Shown here: piece by piece, positions 14,827-22,365 of the stretch
Position numbering within the stretch: position 1 is the stretch's first letter
How the letters are laid out: each line of letters opens with the position of its first letter
From: DAOUEH01 sp034430515
Lineage (GTDB): Bacteria > Chloroflexota > Dehalococcoidia > Dehalococcoidales > RBG-16-60-22
Direction: 5' to 3'
Length of the DNA: 29,782 bases
Assembly (NCBI GenBank): GCA_034430515.1
Contig: DAOUEP010000087.1
Span: forward strand, 1-29,782
Translations under genes and position numbers: made by a program
Notes under the pieces: generated by a model
Databases searched by the model: none
The model's input: only the letters and a program-made list of their open reading frames with translations
What the model was told of the DNA's origin: nothing

Positions 14827-15228
14827 ATGATAGTTAAGATAACCGATAAACCCCTCTCGCCGGAAGAAATCGTTAAAAAAGTCAAGACGCCCGATAGCGG
14901 CTGCGTGGCCACCTACGTCGGCCTTATCCGCGATAACTACCAGGGCAAGCCCGTCGCCAGCGTGGAGTACACCGATACCGGCGGCGCTGTTGCCGTCCTG
15001 CGCCAAATCGCTGACGAAATCAAGCAAAAGTTCCCTGTCAACGGCGTGGCCATTTATCACCGGGTGGGCAAGCTGGCGGTGGGGGACATCAACCTGGTGG
15101 TGGCCGTGGCGGCGGGGCACCGCCAGGAGGGCTTCGCCGCCTGTCAGTTCGCCATCGACCGCTTCAAGGAAAAGCTGCCCACGGCGAAGAAAGAGACCTA
15201 CACCGACGGCTCGGTAAGAACGGGCTAG
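14827..15228 (+). CDS. moaE: Molybdopterin synthase catalytic subunit MoaE
   Basis: MoaE converts cyclic pyranopterin monophosphate to molybdopterin using sulfur carried by MoaD. The 133-aa product shows the family pattern: GCVATYVGLIRDN (about 25-37), the core YHRVGKLAVGDINLVVAVAAGHR (roughly 76-98), the helix FAACQFAIDRFKEKLP, and the lysine pair in AKKETYTDG near the end, where the catalytic lysine is expected. It starts 3 bases after ftsH with an AGGGG-like site and is likely co-transcribed. moaD, moaA and moaC are not here. The product would serve the molybdoenzyme encoded on the other side of ftsH, although linkage may be coincidental. Confidence 0.9.
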   Translation: MIVKITDKPLSPEEIVKKVKTPDSGCVATYVGLIRDNYQGKPVASVEYTDTGGAVAVLRQIADEIKQKFPVNGVAIYHRVGKLAVGDINLVVAVAAGHRQEGFAACQFAIDRFKEKLPTAKKETYTDGSVRTG

Positions 15229-15246
15229 CTTACGTCCCCGCTTTAC

Positions 15247-15326
15247 TGTCACCCTGAGCGCAGCGAAGGGTCTCGTCCTCTCGGGTTGAATCAGATTCTT
15301 TCGTCGCTTCGCTCCTCAGAATGACA
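15247..15326. repeat. 80-bp palindromic repeat TGTCA(CC)CTGAG...CTCAG(AA)TGACA
   Basis: The outer arms TGTCANNCTGAG and CTCAGNNTGACA are inverted, and GCAGCGAAGGGTCT/AGATTCTT...CTTCGCT arms continue inward. Sequences of this type (CTGAGCGNAGCGAAGG) are a very widespread intergenic bacterial repeat, from general knowledge. It sits between the convergent moaE and prenyl-synthase genes and could help stop transcription both ways, though no U-tract is present. Confidence 0.7.
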
Positions 15327-15337
15327 TTGGAAGAGAC

Positions 15338-16300
15338 CTACGTCCCCTGGGCGAGGACGAACTCGGCCAGGTCGGCAAGCGAGCGGCGGGCGGGGGTGGC
15401 GGGGATTTTCCCCAGGTTGACCAGGGCGGCGGCGCAGTATCCCCGGGCGGTCTGGTAGCACTCCTCAATAACATCCGAGTGGAGCACCGCGCCGATGGCC
15501 TCTTTGAGGCTGGCCTCGTCCCGGCCCTTAAAATACCTCTGCACCGGGTTATCACCGGGGGAGCGCTCCGCAATCAGCATCGCCGGTAAAGTCAGCGTCC
15601 CCTGCGCCAGGTCCGAGCCGACCGGCTTGCCCAGGGCCTCCGGGGTGGCGGTGAAGTCCAGGATATCGTCCACGATTTGAAAGGCGATGCCCAGGTTGTC
15701 GCCGTACTCTTTCATCACCGCCACGGCCGCCTCCGGGGCGTGCCCTAGGATGGCCCCCGACTGCGTCGCCAGCGAGAAGAGGGCGGCCGTCTTGGAGTAG
15801 ATGCGCCGGATGTACTCGTCGCGGCTCTGGAGGGCGCGGTAGGCGGCGCGGAACTGGCCGATTTCCCCGCTGGAGATAATCCCCAGCGTCTGCGAGAAGA
15901 GCTTGACCACCCGCGGCGTCTGGGTATCGGCCACGTACTCGCCGGCCTTGGCGAAGAGGTAGTCCCCCATGAGGATGGCGATTTCGTCGCCCCAGAGGCT
16001 GTTGATGGTCGTCAGCCCGCGGCGGGTATCGGCCTTGTCGATGGCGTCGTCGTGGACGAGGGTGGCGGTGTGCATCAGCTCCACGGAGACGGCCATCGGC
16101 AGGTGGCGGACGAGGTCGTAATCGTAAGAGCGGCCCGCCAGCAGGGTCAGCGCCGGGCGGATGCCCTTGCCCGCCCCCCGGACGATGTGCCCCAGCTGCT
16201 CGGCCAGCCAGGCGAAGTCGATGCGGCTGATGGACTTGAGGGTATCATTCACCTTGTCCAGGTCGTCCCGGACGGGGGCGTATATCCGGTTAAGTTCCAA
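15338..16300 (-). CDS. Polyprenyl diphosphate synthase (long-chain trans-prenyl transferase)
   Basis: The enzyme elongates an allylic diphosphate with isopentenyl diphosphate to make polyprenyl diphosphates, used for quinones or lipids. The 320-aa product has GKGIRPALTLLAG (about 44-56), the first aspartate-rich motif DDAID (about 84-88) followed by DTRRG, and the second motif DDILD near 220 with GKPVGSDLAQGTLTLP just after. Small residues before the first motif suggest a product longer than farnesyl, but chain length is not certain. It starts with TTG at 16300, 11 bases inside metG, with GGAGGAG about 10 bases upstream, so it is translationally coupled. dxr and ispG in this window make its precursors. 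Confidence 0.92.
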   Translation of the reverse strand: MELNRIYAPVRDDLDKVNDTLKSISRIDFAWLAEQLGHIVRGAGKGIRPALTLLAGRSYDYDLVRHLPMAVSVELMHTATLVHDDAIDKADTRRGLTTINSLWGDEIAILMGDYLFAKAGEYVADTQTPRVVKLFSQTLGIISSGEIGQFRAAYRALQSRDEYIRRIYSKTAALFSLATQSGAILGHAPEAAVAVMKEYGDNLGIAFQIVDDILDFTATPEALGKPVGSDLAQGTLTLPAMLIAERSPGDNPVQRYFKGRDEASLKEAIGAVLHSDVIEECYQTARGYCAAALVNLGKIPATPARRSLADLAEFVLAQGT

Positions 16301-17960
16301 TGCGGCGGGTCTCCTCCTCGACGACGGACTCGTCCAGTTTGGTGAAGAGGGGCTGCGGCTCGCGCAGCGGCTGGCCGGGGGGCAGGTCCGGCGGCTGCCA
16401 GCCGGCGTCCTCCACCCGCCACGCGAAGCCGAGGTATTCGTGCACCTTCTGCGAGGAAAACGGCAGGAAGGGGTAGAGGGCCTGCTTGAGGCAGCCGATG
16501 GCGTAGAGGGCCACGTAGAGCGAATCGGCGGCGGCCTGCCGGTCTTGCTTGATGACCTTCCAGGGGGCCTTCTCGTCCAGGTAGCGGTTGACCTCGCGGG
16601 CGGCGGCCATGGCCGCCATGATGGCCTGCTTGAAGGAGCAGGTTGCGATGAGTTTGCCCGTCTCCTCCAGCGCCTGCTGCGTGGCCTTAATGAGGGCGTT
16701 ATCGTCCTCCTTGAGCGCGCCCGGCTGGGGCACCTGGCCGTCGAGATTACGGTAAACGAAGGTCAGCACCCGGTTGACCAGGTTGCCGTAGGCGGCCACC
16801 AGCTCGTCGTTGTTGCGGCGCACCAGCTCGCGCCAGGAGAAGTCGGTATCGCTCGTCTCCGGCATGTTGATGGATAATATATAGCGCAGCGGGTCGGGGT
16901 CGTAGCGCGCCAGGTAGTCGGGCAGCCAGACGGCCCAGTTCTTACTGGTGGAAATTTTCCTCCCTTCGATGGTGAGGAACTCGTTGGCGGGCACGTCGAA
17001 AGGGAGGGCCAGCCCCCCGTAGCCCATCAGCATGGCCGGCCAGATAAGGGTATGGAAGGGAATGTTGTCTTTGCCGATGAAATAATAGCTTTTTGCCTCT
17101 TTGTCCTCATCCCAGAAATCGTGCCATCTCTCGTTGTCCCCGGCTATTTCTTTAGCCCATTGCTTCGACGCCGAAAGGTAGCCGATGACGGCCTCGAACC
17201 ACACGTAGAGTCGCTTCTTCTCGAAGCCCTCAACCGGCACCGGCACGCCCCACTCGATATCGCGGGTGATGGCGCGGTCGCGCAATCCCTCCTTGAGATA
17301 CCGCTGCGTCAGGCCGCTGACGTTGGGCCGCCAGTGGGTCTGCTTGGCTACCCACTTTTCCAGCCTCTCCTGAAAGGCGCTCAGCTTGAGGAAGAAGTGC
17401 TCCGAGTCCCTGGCAACGGGGGTGGTCCGGCAGATGCGGCAGTACGGCTCGATAAGCTCGGTGACGTTGAGGGGCTTGCCGCAGGCGTCGCACTGGTCGC
17501 CGCGGGCGCCGGGGGCGCCGCAGGCGGGGCAGACACCTTCCACGTAGCGGTCGGGCAGGAAGCGCTGGCATTTAGGGCAGTAGAGCTGCGATACCGTCTC
17601 TTTATACAGATAGCCTCTCTCCAGCAGCCGCAGGAAAATGTCCTGGGCGACGGCGGCGTGGTTGGGAGTGCCAGTGGTGGTGAAGAGGTCGAAGGTGATG
17701 CCCAGCCGCTCCCAGCAATCGAGGAACTCGCGCTGGTAGTGCCCGGCGATGGCCTCGGGGGTCTGGCCGGTCTGCTCGGCCTTGATGGTGATGGGGGTGC
17801 CGTGCTGGTCGGAGCCGGAGACCATGAGCACCTCGTGGCCGCGGGCGCGGTGGTAGCGGGCGAAGATGTCCGCCGGCAGGTAGCAGCCGGCAATCTGCCC
17901 CAGGTGCAGGTGGCCGTTGGCGTAAGGCCAGGCGACCCCGATGAAGATTCTCTCGCTCAT
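16290..17960 (-). CDS. metG: Methionyl-tRNA synthetase
   Basis: This class I synthetase charges tRNA-Met. The 556-aa product begins with the Rossmann segment VAWPYANGHLHLGQ (about 8-21), where HLGQ replaces the HIGH signature. The connective region holds zinc-knuckle cysteines: CPKC, CPAC, CDAC and CRIC (about 128-175), so the two-knuckle form. KISTSK (near 333) stands in for KMSKS. There is an anticodon-binding helical domain and no C-terminal tRNA-binding-domain extension, so it is the shorter form. It is the third gene of a leftward operon after rsmI and a small zinc protein. No clear ribosome site precedes the ATG. Confidence 0.96.
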   Translation of the reverse strand: MSERIFIGVAWPYANGHLHLGQIAGCYLPADIFARYHRARGHEVLMVSGSDQHGTPITIKAEQTGQTPEAIAGHYQREFLDCWERLGITFDLFTTTGTPNHAAVAQDIFLRLLERGYLYKETVSQLYCPKCQRFLPDRYVEGVCPACGAPGARGDQCDACGKPLNVTELIEPYCRICRTTPVARDSEHFFLKLSAFQERLEKWVAKQTHWRPNVSGLTQRYLKEGLRDRAITRDIEWGVPVPVEGFEKKRLYVWFEAVIGYLSASKQWAKEIAGDNERWHDFWDEDKEAKSYYFIGKDNIPFHTLIWPAMLMGYGGLALPFDVPANEFLTIEGRKISTSKNWAVWLPDYLARYDPDPLRYILSINMPETSDTDFSWRELVRRNNDELVAAYGNLVNRVLTFVYRNLDGQVPQPGALKEDDNALIKATQQALEETGKLIATCSFKQAIMAAMAAAREVNRYLDEKAPWKVIKQDRQAAADSLYVALYAIGCLKQALYPFLPFSSQKVHEYLGFAWRVEDAGWQPPDLPPGQPLREPQPLFTKLDESVVEEETRRIGT

Positions 17961-17991
17961 GTTTCGGTGTGTTGGGGGTAAGATGACTGGC

Positions 17992-18204
17992 CTAGAAGAA
18001 GGTCAGCACCCGCTCGCCTTTCTCTTCCTTGTACTGGGCGTAGCCCTTCTTGAGGCAGCACTCCAGGCAGTAGCGGCGGGTCTCGCCGTCCTCGTCCTCG
18101 ACGCCCTTTGTCTCGTTGATGGCCAGGTAGCGGTCGGGGTAGGGGATAACGTTGCCGCACTCGTCACATTTAATCTCGCCCAGTGATATACAGCCGCGAC
18201 GCAT
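17992..18204 (-). CDS. Small zinc-binding protein of unknown function
   Basis: The 70-aa product has CDEC (Cys13/16) and CLEC (Cys46/49) pairs that should bind one zinc ion, with Cys5 and Cys50 extra. Between them lies a segment rich in acidic residues (KGVEDEDGE). A good ribosome site (AAGGAGT) lies 6 bases before the ATG. It sits between rsmI and metG in the same direction with gaps of 23 and 31 bases, so it is part of that operon. I do not know a function. Its position suggests a role linked to translation, but that is inference. Confidence 0.82.
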   Translation of the reverse strand: MRRGCISLGEIKCDECGNVIPYPDRYLAINETKGVEDEDGETRRYCLECCLKKGYAQYKEEKGERVLTFF

Positions 18205-18227
18205 GATATTACTCCTTAACCGTTATT

Positions 18228-19049
18228 CTAGTTCTTATTGAGCTTGAGCCAGGTCTGGTAAAGCTCCCGGCGGGGCAGGCCCGTCTCGCCGGCTAACGCC
18301 GCCACCGCCTCTCTGGCCGTGGCCCCGGCGGCGTACATTTCCTTAAGCTGCCGCTCGATTTCGTCGGTGAGCGCCGGCCTCGCCCCGGCGCCGCGCCCGG
18401 CGATGACCAGAGTGAACTCGCCCCGGGGCGCGCTGAAGTGTCTTATCGCCTCACTTACTGTCCCGCGGAAGACCTCCTCATGGAGCTTGGTCAGCTCGCG
18501 GGCGGCGGCCATTTTCCGGTCGCCCAGCGTCTCCAGAATGTCCGCAAGTGTTGCCTGTAGGCGGTGCGGCGCCTCCAGCACGATGAGCGTCCCCGGCTCG
18601 TCGGCTATTCCCGCCAGCGCCCGCTGGCGGGCGGCGCTCCGAGCCGGCAGGAAGCCCACGTAGAGGAACCTGTCGGTGGGCAGGCCGGAGACGGCCAGGG
18701 CGGTAGTCACCGCCGATGGCCCCGGCACCGGCACGACGGGGATGGCGTTCTCGTAAGCGGCCAGGATAAGCTCGTAGCCGGGGTCGGAGATGCCGGGCAT
18801 GCCCGCCTCGGAGACGAGGGCGACGTCGCCCTCCCGCAGCTTACCCAGGATATAGTCCCGCTTGGCCAGCTTGTTGTGCTCGTAGTAGCTGGTCAGGGGT
18901 GTCTTGATTTCGTAGGCCGTCAGCAGCCGCCGCGTCTTGCGGGTGTCCTCGGCGGCGATGAGGTTCACCTCGCGCAGCACGCGCAACGCCCGGAGCGAGA
19001 TGTCCTCCAGGTTACCGATGGGGGTGGCCACAACGTAAAGCGACGGCAT
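18228..19049 (-). CDS. rsmI: 16S rRNA (cytidine-1402-2'-O)-methyltransferase
   Basis: RsmI uses S-adenosylmethionine to 2'-O-methylate C1402 in the decoding centre of 16S rRNA. The 273-aa product is a tetrapyrrole-methylase-fold protein. It starts with LYVVATPIGNLEDISLRAL (about 4-22), followed by AAEDTRKTRRLL, the segment LVSEAGMPGISDPG (about 79-92) and VPVPGPSAVTTALAVSG (about 107-123). The C-terminal region TDEIERQLKEMYAAGATAREAV...ETGLPRRELY is the RsmI tail. A promoter and an AAGGAAG ribosome site lie just upstream. It is the first gene of the rsmI-zinc protein-metG-prenyl synthase operon. Confidence 0.95.
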   Translation of the reverse strand: MPSLYVVATPIGNLEDISLRALRVLREVNLIAAEDTRKTRRLLTAYEIKTPLTSYYEHNKLAKRDYILGKLREGDVALVSEAGMPGISDPGYELILAAYENAIPVVPVPGPSAVTTALAVSGLPTDRFLYVGFLPARSAARQRALAGIADEPGTLIVLEAPHRLQATLADILETLGDRKMAAARELTKLHEEVFRGTVSEAIRHFSAPRGEFTLVIAGRGAGARPALTDEIERQLKEMYAAGATAREAVAALAGETGLPRRELYQTWLKLNKN

Positions 19050-19072
19050 TTTAGCTACTTCCTTAACATATT

Positions 19073-19102
19073 ATTATATTACGCCGCACGCGGGACTGTC
19101 CA
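19073..19102 (-). promoter_or_regulatory. Sigma70-type promoter for the rsmI-metG operon
   Basis: Minus strand: -35 TGGACA (19097-19102), 18-base spacer, -10 TATAAT (19073-19078). The leader would be about 17 bases with AAGGAAG as ribosome site. Confidence 0.65.
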
Positions 19103-19107
19103 GGTGC

Positions 19108-19150
19108 GGGGGTAAAGGGGTGGTGAACTACGGGCTAAGCGGCGGATGAA
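19108..19150. repeat. GCTAAGCGGCGGATG repeat module, copy C
   Basis: GGGGTAAAGGGGTGG, then AACTA, then GGGCTAAGCGGCGGATG, matches 26295-26339 with few changes and 8975-8990 in its second half. The MITE-like arms found beside the other two copies are absent here. Confidence 0.6.
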
Positions 19151-19165
19151 ACGAGGCGGCTTAAT

Positions 19166-19357
19166 CTAGTCCATCTCGCGGTTGAAGAAGGCCAGGAAAG
19201 AGAGGATGGCGCCGCCGAGGAAAACGAACGTGCCGAAGATAAGATTGGCGTAGAGGCGCAGGTCGGCGTTGCCTACCAAAGTAACGTTAGCGTGGAAAAG
19301 GCCGATTCCCCCCACGATGAGGAAGACGAGTCCCACCACCATGAAGAAGGTAAACAT
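19166..19357 (-). CDS. 63-aa two-helix membrane protein, unknown function
   Basis: The product is almost wholly hydrophobic: helix one about 3-26 (starting MFTFFMVVGLVFLIVGGIG) and helix two about 35-57, joined by a short loop with NADLRLY and ending NREMD. No enzyme motif is present. It is a single gene with a perfect consensus promoter and a leader of about 27 bases carrying GAGAGGATAAGG. Convincing as a gene because of this promoter and the clean helix pattern. It could be a small membrane stress protein or a subunit of a larger complex, but nothing in the context tells which. Confidence 0.7.
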   Translation of the reverse strand: MFTFFMVVGLVFLIVGGIGLFHANVTLVGNADLRLYANLIFGTFVFLGGAILSFLAFFNREMD

Positions 19358-19390
19358 GCCTTATCCTCTCGCTGCGGCCTTAGTGAACGA

Positions 19391-19419
19391 ATTATAGAGG
19401 CAATAAGGGCGATTGTCAA
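19391..19419 (-). promoter_or_regulatory. Perfect consensus sigma70 promoter for the 63-aa membrane protein
   Basis: Minus strand: TTGACA (19414-19419), 17-base spacer, TATAAT (19391-19396). Both boxes and the spacing are the exact consensus, the best promoter in the window. Confidence 0.85.
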
Positions 19420-19468
19420 ATACGGCCCGCTTTCAGCGGCCGGCGGGAAATATCGGGTGAAAATACGG

Positions 19469-19498
19469 TTGCATCTTCTACCGGAAATTTGTTATAAT
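19469..19498 (+). promoter_or_regulatory. Promoter of guaB3 predicting a near-leaderless mRNA
   Basis: -35 TTGCAT (19469-19474), 18-base spacer, -10 TATAAT (19493-19498). The transcript start should fall near 19505, only about 7 bases before the ATG, with no ribosome site between. Confidence 0.65.
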
Positions 19499-19511
19499 GG
19501 ATAGCACATAA

Positions 19512-20666
19512 ATGTGCAGCGCGAAGGCTAAACCACAGCTCAAGCAGCTCCGCCGGTCCTACGGATTTGACGAAGTAGCCATCGTGCCCGGCGACGTCAC
19601 CCTCAACCCCGACCAGACCAGCGTCGAATTCCGCATCGCGAACTTCACCTTCCAGATTCCCATCGTAGCCGCGGCCATGGACGCCGTTACCGACGTGGAC
19701 ATGGTGGTGAGGATGGGCAAGCTGGGCGGGCTGGCCGTCCTCAACCTGGACGGCATCCAGGCCAGATACGCCAACCCCGACGAGGTCCTGGATGAAATCG
19801 CCCAAGCTTCCAACGACGAGGTGACCGCCCTCCTCCAGCGGATTTACACCGAGCCTATCAAAGAGAATGTCGTCGCCGAGCGGGTGGCCGCCGTGAAAAA
19901 GGCCGGGGTGACCTGCGCCGTCTCGCTGATACCGGCCAATACCAAGCGCCTGGCGTCCGTCGTCGCCGAGGCCGGCGGCGATATCCTGGTGGTGCAGTCC
20001 ACCGTGACCTCCGCCCGCCACGTATCCAAGAGCTACCGCGGCCTGATTTTCTCCGAGATGGTCGGGCAGATTACGATGCCCATCGTCGTCGGCAACTGCG
20101 TCAGCTACTCCGCCTGCCTGGAGCTGATGCGCACCGGTATCGCCGGGGTGCTCGTCGGGGTGGGGCCCGGCGCCGCCTGTACCTCCCGCGAGGTGCTCGG
20201 CCTGGGTGTGCCCCAGATTACGGCCACGATAGACTGCGCCGCCGCCCGCGACGAATACCAGCGCGAGTCCGGCCGCTACGTACCCATCATCACCGACGGT
20301 GGCTTCCGCAAGGGCGGCGATGTCTGCAAGGCCGTTGCCGCCGGCGCCGACGCCGTCATGCTGGGCTCCAACTTCGCCCAGACGGAGGGCGCCCCGGGGC
20401 GGGGCTACCACTGGGGGATGTCGCACCCCCACCCGGCGCTGCCCCGCGGCACGCGCATCAAGGTGGGCACGACGACGACGCTGGAGCAACTGCTCTTCGG
20501 GCCGACCTCGGCGGTGCACGGCACCCAGAACCTGGTGGGGGCGCTGCACACCGCCATGGGCTTCTGCGGGGCGGCCACCATCGCCGAGATGCATAAGGCC
20601 GAGATGGTCATCGCCCCGGCCCTGGTGACCGAGGGCAAGTCCTACCAGATGGCCCAGGGCGTCTAG
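19512..20666 (+). CDS. guaB3: GuaB3-family IMP dehydrogenase-related protein
   Basis: The 384-aa product is an IMP dehydrogenase/GMP reductase-fold TIM barrel that lacks the inserted CBS pair of classical GuaB. It shows RRSYGFDEVAIVPGDVTL (about 14-31), IPIVAAAMDAVTDVDM (about 50-65) and the catalytic loop GPGAACTSREVLGLGVPQ, with the expected nucleophile Cys223. ITDGGFRKGGDVCKAVAAGADAVMLG follows, and then a flap region EGAPGRGYHWGMSHP. Length and the missing CBS domain fit GuaB3. Members have been grouped with IMP dehydrogenases, but whether this one oxidises IMP cannot be read here. No Shine-Dalgarno is present. The stop shares CTAG with the stop of the convergent adenylyltransferase gene. 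Confidence 0.9.
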   Translation: MCSAKAKPQLKQLRRSYGFDEVAIVPGDVTLNPDQTSVEFRIANFTFQIPIVAAAMDAVTDVDMVVRMGKLGGLAVLNLDGIQARYANPDEVLDEIAQASNDEVTALLQRIYTEPIKENVVAERVAAVKKAGVTCAVSLIPANTKRLASVVAEAGGDILVVQSTVTSARHVSKSYRGLIFSEMVGQITMPIVVGNCVSYSACLELMRTGIAGVLVGVGPGAACTSREVLGLGVPQITATIDCAAARDEYQRESGRYVPIITDGGFRKGGDVCKAVAAGADAVMLGSNFAQTEGAPGRGYHWGMSHPHPALPRGTRIKVGTTTTLEQLLFGPTSAVHGTQNLVGALHTAMGFCGAATIAEMHKAEMVIAPALVTEGKSYQMAQGV

Positions 20667-21538
20667 GGCAGGGTGCCAGCCTTCACCTTTTCCAGGTAGG
20701 CTATCACGCGCTTTTCCATCTCTTCTGGGTAAGCGTAACCCAGTTTGTCCCCCACCTCCCTGGCCGCCGCGCCGAAAAGCCTGATTATCTCGTAAAGCGC
20801 CGCCCAGTTTTCGGCTGCCTGGAAGCCGACGCAGGTGCCTTCAATCTCGCGGATAAGTTCCGGGCCGAGGTATTTTTGCAGTCCCTTGCCGTAGGCCCCG
20901 CTTTTTATTGACCAGCCGTGCTCGGTCTCTATCCGCCACCACAGCATTTTGCCCAGCTTTTCCTGCCGCATGAAGTCCAGCAGGGATTTTAGCGGGAAGA
21001 TATCGCCGCGGCGGATATACTTGGCGGCGTAGGGCGCGTTCGACAGGAACTCTTCGACGTACTGCAAATACTCGGCCTCGGTCGGCGGCCGGGGCACGAA
21101 CGCCCGGTAGGAAGGCGCTTTCATGCCGCGCGTCAGTCCGTCCTTGTCCAGCAGCACCTTGTAGCCGTCGTCGATATAGTCCGGCAGCTCGTTCATACCC
21201 GCCACGTGCCGGAGCAGCCCGACCGGCCAGAGGGTGAAGTCTATCTTGAGGCCGTCCTCGTACTGGGTTACCCGGATGAACCGCTCGAAGCCGTAGGTGA
21301 TTTCTACCGGGTCGCGGTAGACCACCAGCACTTTTCCGAAGTCCCCCAGCCAGCTATCGTCCTCCAGGTACGGCTTGATATCCTCGGCCACGAAGATGAC
21401 GTCGTAGTCGGAAAACTCGTCGGGTTGGGCGTCGGGTCTGGTGCGGGAACTGGTGAGTATGGCCGCCCGGATATCCGCTCTGGCCTCGGCCCAGCGGCGC
21501 AGCCGGTCGAGGACGGCTGGCTGGCTATTTTTTGCCAT
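20663..21538 (-). CDS. Aminoglycoside 6-adenylyltransferase (AadE/AadK) family protein
   Basis: The 291-aa product belongs to the streptomycin 6-adenylyltransferase family of nucleotidyltransferases. The active-site motif TSSRTRPDAQPDEFSDYDVIF (about 30-50) supplies the metal-binding acidic pair SDYD. EDGLKIDFTL (about 93-102) gives the third acidic residue. YKVLLDKDGL, RAFVPRPPTEAEYL and WWRIETEHGWS continue the match to AadK along the whole length (known members about 285-300 aa). The real substrate is uncertain, as many environmental relatives are not proven resistance enzymes. ATG 21538 lies 14 bases inside the DUF169 gene, so the two are translationally coupled. Confidence 0.85.
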   Translation of the reverse strand: MAKNSQPAVLDRLRRWAEARADIRAAILTSSRTRPDAQPDEFSDYDVIFVAEDIKPYLEDDSWLGDFGKVLVVYRDPVEITYGFERFIRVTQYEDGLKIDFTLWPVGLLRHVAGMNELPDYIDDGYKVLLDKDGLTRGMKAPSYRAFVPRPPTEAEYLQYVEEFLSNAPYAAKYIRRGDIFPLKSLLDFMRQEKLGKMLWWRIETEHGWSIKSGAYGKGLQKYLGPELIREIEGTCVGFQAAENWAALYEIIRLFGAAAREVGDKLGYAYPEEMEKRVIAYLEKVKAGTLP

Positions 21539-22283
21539 CAAGCTCGTTGTCCAGCCCCCACCGCTGGAAGAGCTTCTGGTAGAACTCGGGGCGCTCGAAG
21601 TCGCCCTGCATCATCATGTGGCTGTCCAGATAGCCGACGTGCATCTCCTCCAGGCGCGCTAGCCCGGTCATGAACTCCTCCATCCTGGCCGCCGGCACGG
21701 AGAGGATAATCTCGTCCTCGCCGGCCAGCGCCCGCATGTAGTCGCCGGGGTCGGGCAGGGTGACCATGTAGTTGCCGCTGTCCAGGACGGACACTACCTG
21801 GTAGGCGCAGGCGGGTGGGAAGAAGCAGGAGTCTACTTTGGTTTTTTTCTGGAAGTGCAGCGGGTAGAGCATACTGCGCAGCTGGGCGGTGTTGGCGTAT
21901 ATCATGACCACCTCCGGCAGGTGGGGGGTGGTGTCCAGGGGGGCGGTGCAGATGCCGACGTACTTGCCGCGCTCCAGGCGGGGGAAGTCCACGAACAGGG
22001 CCAGCTCGGGGTCGTCGGGCTTGTCCACCAGCCCGTAGGCGATGAGCGGGGCGAAGCACCAGTTGTCCTCCGTGAGCATGGCCACCGTCTCGTGGTTGCG
22101 CCGCGTGAGGGCGAAGGCCTGGCACTGGGCGATATGCTGGCCGCGGTCGCGCCTGGGACGGACGGCCCCCTCCGGGATATCCGCCTCCGTTTGGAGCATT
22201 TTGACGGCGATGGGCGAGGTACGCAGGTGCATGAGCTTTTCCAGCTCCCCGGCGTAGCGGTGGTAATCGGCTAAGGTCGGCAT
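21525..22283 (-). CDS. DUF169 domain protein
   Basis: The 252-aa product matches the DUF169 family, common in anaerobic archaea and bacteria and without an established biochemical function. Supporting segments are LRTSPIAVKML near the N-terminus, QHIAQCQAFALTRR with a Cys at about 54, MLTEDNWCFAP, PEVVMIYANTAQLRSML and FPPACAYQVV. Several conserved cysteines (about 54, 76, 111, 152 and 158) might bind a metal or cofactor. It starts the two-gene unit with the adenylyltransferase-like gene. GGGGGTG precedes the ATG and a promoter lies upstream. Confidence 0.85.
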   Translation of the reverse strand: MPTLADYHRYAGELEKLMHLRTSPIAVKMLQTEADIPEGAVRPRRDRGQHIAQCQAFALTRRNHETVAMLTEDNWCFAPLIAYGLVDKPDDPELALFVDFPRLERGKYVGICTAPLDTTPHLPEVVMIYANTAQLRSMLYPLHFQKKTKVDSCFFPPACAYQVVSVLDSGNYMVTLPDPGDYMRALAGEDEIILSVPAARMEEFMTGLARLEEMHVGYLDSHMMMQGDFERPEFYQKLFQRWGLDNELDGKK

Positions 22284-22324
22284 GATAACACCCCCTGAGA
22301 AAAAATAGTCTTGTAAACGGCTTT

Positions 22325-22353
22325 ATTATGGGGAATGGTGGGAATGATTGCAA
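22325..22353 (-). promoter_or_regulatory. Sigma70-type promoter for the DUF169 unit
   Basis: Minus strand: -35 TTGCAA (22348-22353), 17-base spacer, -10 CATAAT (22325-22330). It lies between the stop of the upstream 260-aa gene and the DUF169 start, so the latter can be expressed separately. Confidence 0.5.
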
Positions 22354-22365
22354 GTTTCCGGGGGG

